A stretch of DNA of 64,000 nucleotides, taken from Streptomyces finlayi. Lineage in GTDB: Bacteria > Actinomycetota > Actinomycetes > Streptomycetales > Streptomycetaceae. The stretch lies in NCBI RefSeq assembly GCF_014216315.1, contig NZ_CP045702.1, positions 1,612,001 to 1,676,000 of the forward strand. The letters are read 5' to 3'. The notes beneath the pieces are model-generated. The model searched no databases. It saw only the letters and a program-made list of their open reading frames with translations, and had not been told where the DNA came from. Shown one piece after another: positions 62,319-64,000 of this stretch (its first letter is position 1; the number at the start of each line of letters is the position of its first letter). The position numbers and the translations under genes are program-made.

Positions 62319-62618
62319 ATGACCAACCAGACACGTGTCGCGTCCGTTCAGGAACTGGAGTCGGTTTTCCAGCAGGAGCTGGCGACCGACCGATGGGCCG
62401 CGGCGGAGACGGCCTACGCGCTGGCCGTCCGACACCGCGATGCCGACGACTGGGAGAAGTCCCGCGAGTGGGTGAAGCAGACCCTCCAGCTCCTCGAAGG
62501 CTTCCCCGCCGAGACCGAGGAGCAGGTGGCCACGCAGCGCACCTCCGTCGGAGGCGTTGACCTGCCGAACTACCTGCACGAAGGCGTCGTGCGCAGCCGC
62601 TTCGGTGACCTCGGCTGA
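62319..62618 (+). CDS. Conserved-looking small hypothetical protein
   Basis: 99 residues, soluble and helical (ELESVFQQELATDRWAAAE, DWEKSREWVKQTLQLLEGFP), ending GGVDLPNYLHEGVVRSRFGD. Family unknown. It lies between ndk and the CYTH gene on the same strand and shares their spacing, so it may be part of that operon. Confidence 0.65.
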   Translation: MTNQTRVASVQELESVFQQELATDRWAAAETAYALAVRHRDADDWEKSREWVKQTLQLLEGFPAETEEQVATQRTSVGGVDLPNYLHEGVVRSRFGDLG

Positions 62619-62750
62619 CACACACGCGCCCTGATACGGCGGTGCGGCTCGCGTCCGCACGCTGACCGCACCGCCGTCGGCCACAACTGCATACAGCCCA
62701 CCAACCGGACCAGCCAGGCCCCCGCCTGAGCGGGTTCGGACAGACCACCC

Positions 62751-63365
62751 ATGCCCGAAGAAGGGACCAAGCCGTTGCCCATTGAGATCGAGATGCGTGC
62801 CCGGTACGACAAAGAGACCCACGACCGGCTCACCGCCCGCCTGGACGGCCAAGCCACTGACCTGGGCCGCGACGACAAGCACATCTACTTCTATGTCCTG
62901 CCCGACAAGCTACTCAAGGTCACGGACAACACCGCCGCCGGCACGGCCAAGATCACCCTCAAGCACAGCAAGATCGGCCAGGGCGCGGCCTTCCCGGAGA
63001 CAGAGTTCCCCATCGCCCGCGAGGACGTCCCCGCGGCTGTGGCCCTCTTCAACGCCCTCGGCTTCGAGCCACACATGCACCAGGCGGACAACCAGCGGCA
63101 CAACTACCGCTTCCGAGGCGTAGAGATCGCCGTGAAGTGGAGCGAGGCGTGGGGCCACCACGCCGAGTTCGAAGTGCTGCTGGACGACGACGCCAGCGAC
63201 ACGGCCCGCGAGGAGGCCGCAGCCCGCATCACCACCGCAGCCCAGGACCTGGGCGTGACACTGATGACCGAGCAGGAGCTGGCCGACTTCACCGCAGCAT
63301 TCGAGTCTGCCGAGCAGGCCCGCAAGGATCAACTGTCGTTCGAGGAGATCGAACCGCAGACCTGA
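62751..63365 (+). CDS. CYTH-domain protein (class IV adenylate cyclase-like)
   Basis: 204 residues. IEIEMRARYD at the N-terminus is the ExExK-type phosphate-binding motif (Lys read as Arg), followed by AKITLKHSKIG and a late AVKWSEAWGHHAEFEVLLDD with metal-binding acidic residues. CYTH enzymes act on triphosphates: cyclic AMP synthesis, thiamine triphosphate hydrolysis or triphosphatase activity. With Ndk upstream and an HD domain downstream a nucleotide-signalling role is attractive but unproven. Confidence 0.8.
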   Translation: MPEEGTKPLPIEIEMRARYDKETHDRLTARLDGQATDLGRDDKHIYFYVLPDKLLKVTDNTAAGTAKITLKHSKIGQGAAFPETEFPIAREDVPAAVALFNALGFEPHMHQADNQRHNYRFRGVEIAVKWSEAWGHHAEFEVLLDDDASDTAREEAAARITTAAQDLGVTLMTEQELADFTAAFESAEQARKDQLSFEEIEPQT

Positions 63366-63405
63366 TCGGTATCCGCCGTTCCGACCCACCGAGGGGGTAG
63401 GCCCG

Positions 63406-64000
63406 ATGAGTACCACCCCGCCGGCCGACAGCTTGGTCGAGCTGGCTGCCCGCAAGCAGCTTCCGCACCACCAGTTCACCGACCACGCCACCGTGCGATG
63501 GATCGAGGCCAACCGGCCTGACTTCCCCGACACGGTGACTCCGGCGCTCCGGGCCACCTCCCAGCGGCTGGTCTACCGCTCGGCCATCCCCACCGCCTGG
63601 ATGGCGAACTCCCAGCTTGCAGACTCGCTGCACGGCGTTCGCCACGCCATGCGCACCGCCACCCTGGCCGCACTTCTCGCAGACGCCGACGATCTCACCG
63701 AGCACGACACGGCGACGCTCGTGATGGCCGCAGCCGTCCACGACTGCCGCCGAGTCCACGACAAGGACGACCGCGGGCACGGGGCACGCGCCGCGATCTG
63801 GCTGACCGGCAACGCCGACATGGTCTGGGCGCACTTCCACATGGCGCCCACCCCGCAGCGCATCGTCTCGGTCGCGACGGCCGTCCGGCTGCACGACGTG
63901 CCCTACGACGTCTTCGCCCCGGACGACCTCACCGACTATGCACGAGCCCGGCACATCACCGACCTGCTCAAGGCCGCCGACGCCCTGGACCGTTACCGCC
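63406..64000 (+). CDS. HD-domain phosphohydrolase, N-terminal part, cut by window edge
   Basis: About 198 residues visible from ATG 63406; the gene runs past the end. HGVRHAMRTATLAALL gives the first His, AAAVHDCRRVHD the HD pair, and AADALDRYR the C-terminal Asp of the HD superfamily. HD proteins hydrolyse nucleotides or phosphomonoesters, including cyclic nucleotides and (p)ppGpp. It follows the CYTH gene by 40 bases on the same strand. Confidence 0.75.
   Translation, partial: MSTTPPADSLVELAARKQLPHHQFTDHATVRWIEANRPDFPDTVTPALRATSQRLVYRSAIPTAWMANSQLADSLHGVRHAMRTATLAALLADADDLTEHDTATLVMAAAVHDCRRVHDKDDRGHGARAAIWLTGNADMVWAHFHMAPTPQRIVSVATAVRLHDVPYDVFAPDDLTDYARARHITDLLKAADALDRYR

Overview
The window is high-GC actinomycete chromosome, almost certainly Streptomyces or a close relative. 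The reasons are a complete conservon (ATPase, roadblock, DUF742, GTPase, P450), an XRE/DUF5753 plus DUF397 pair, a NrdJ-type C-terminal domain, rare in-frame TTA (bldA) codons in several genes, and dense operons with ATGA/GTGA overlaps. No rRNA, tRNA, CRISPR array or replication origin was seen. The window looks like a recombination-prone accessory region: many small-molecule-type enzymes, several decayed genes, an IS481 remnant, and a group II intron that itself carries an IS4-family element.

Layout. 0-2.2 kb: 3' end of an SF1 (UvrD/Rep-like) helicase facing a protein with a PD-(D/E)XK-like motif. 2.4-3.5 kb: nucleotidyltransferase and a Nudix pseudogene. 3.8-7.9 kb: a 57-residue peptide gene, a JmjC/cupin oxygenase and an aldo/keto reductase, flanked by two APH-fold kinases; this is a candidate peptide-modification (RiPP-like) operon. 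8.2-12.7 kb: a frameshifted CoiA-like protein, a GIY-YIG-type protein with four zinc-ribbon repeats, an IS481 remnant, an excisionase-like HTH protein, a winged-helix protein and a decayed gene. 12.8-21.2 kb: XRE/DUF397 regulators, three genes sharing one N-terminal domain (two continue into TPRs, one of those fused to a GNAT domain), an asparaginase, a PPC-domain protein and a 2H phosphoesterase.

21.3-35.4 kb looks like one uncharacterised biosynthetic locus: chorismate-binding enzyme, diiron-like helical protein, NMP-kinase-like protein, aldo/keto reductase and ATPase on the minus strand; FAD oxidoreductase, TauD-like oxygenase, acyl ligase, HIT protein and a 916-residue ANL-DUF6624-deoxyribosyltransferase-like fusion on the plus strand; then a stand-alone NrdJ-tail protein and a B12-type radical SAM enzyme on the minus strand. 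The two divergent promoter regions (25.5-25.9 and 35.4-35.75 kb) each carry two inverted copies of the same 41-bp composite operator, so the locus is probably one regulon.

36-43 kb: a conservon with two P450s, then a radical SAM gene with an abnormal 3' end. 43.3-61.2 kb: an unusual Nudix-rich locus with 11 Nudix domains in 8 proteins, fused to two methyltransferase types, an ASCH domain and an HTH domain. It also holds an APH-fold kinase, an ABC exporter, an MFS exporter and a stand-alone methyltransferase. The central methyltransferase-Nudix-PIMT gene is split exactly in its SAM-binding motif by the group II intron; removing the intron restores a 778-codon frame. 61.7-64 kb: nucleoside diphosphate kinase, a conserved small protein, a CYTH-family protein and the start of an HD-domain protein. 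Nucleotide chemistry (Nudix, HIT, deoxyribosyltransferase-like, NMP-kinase-like, NrdJ tail, Ndk, CYTH, HD) recurs across the window.
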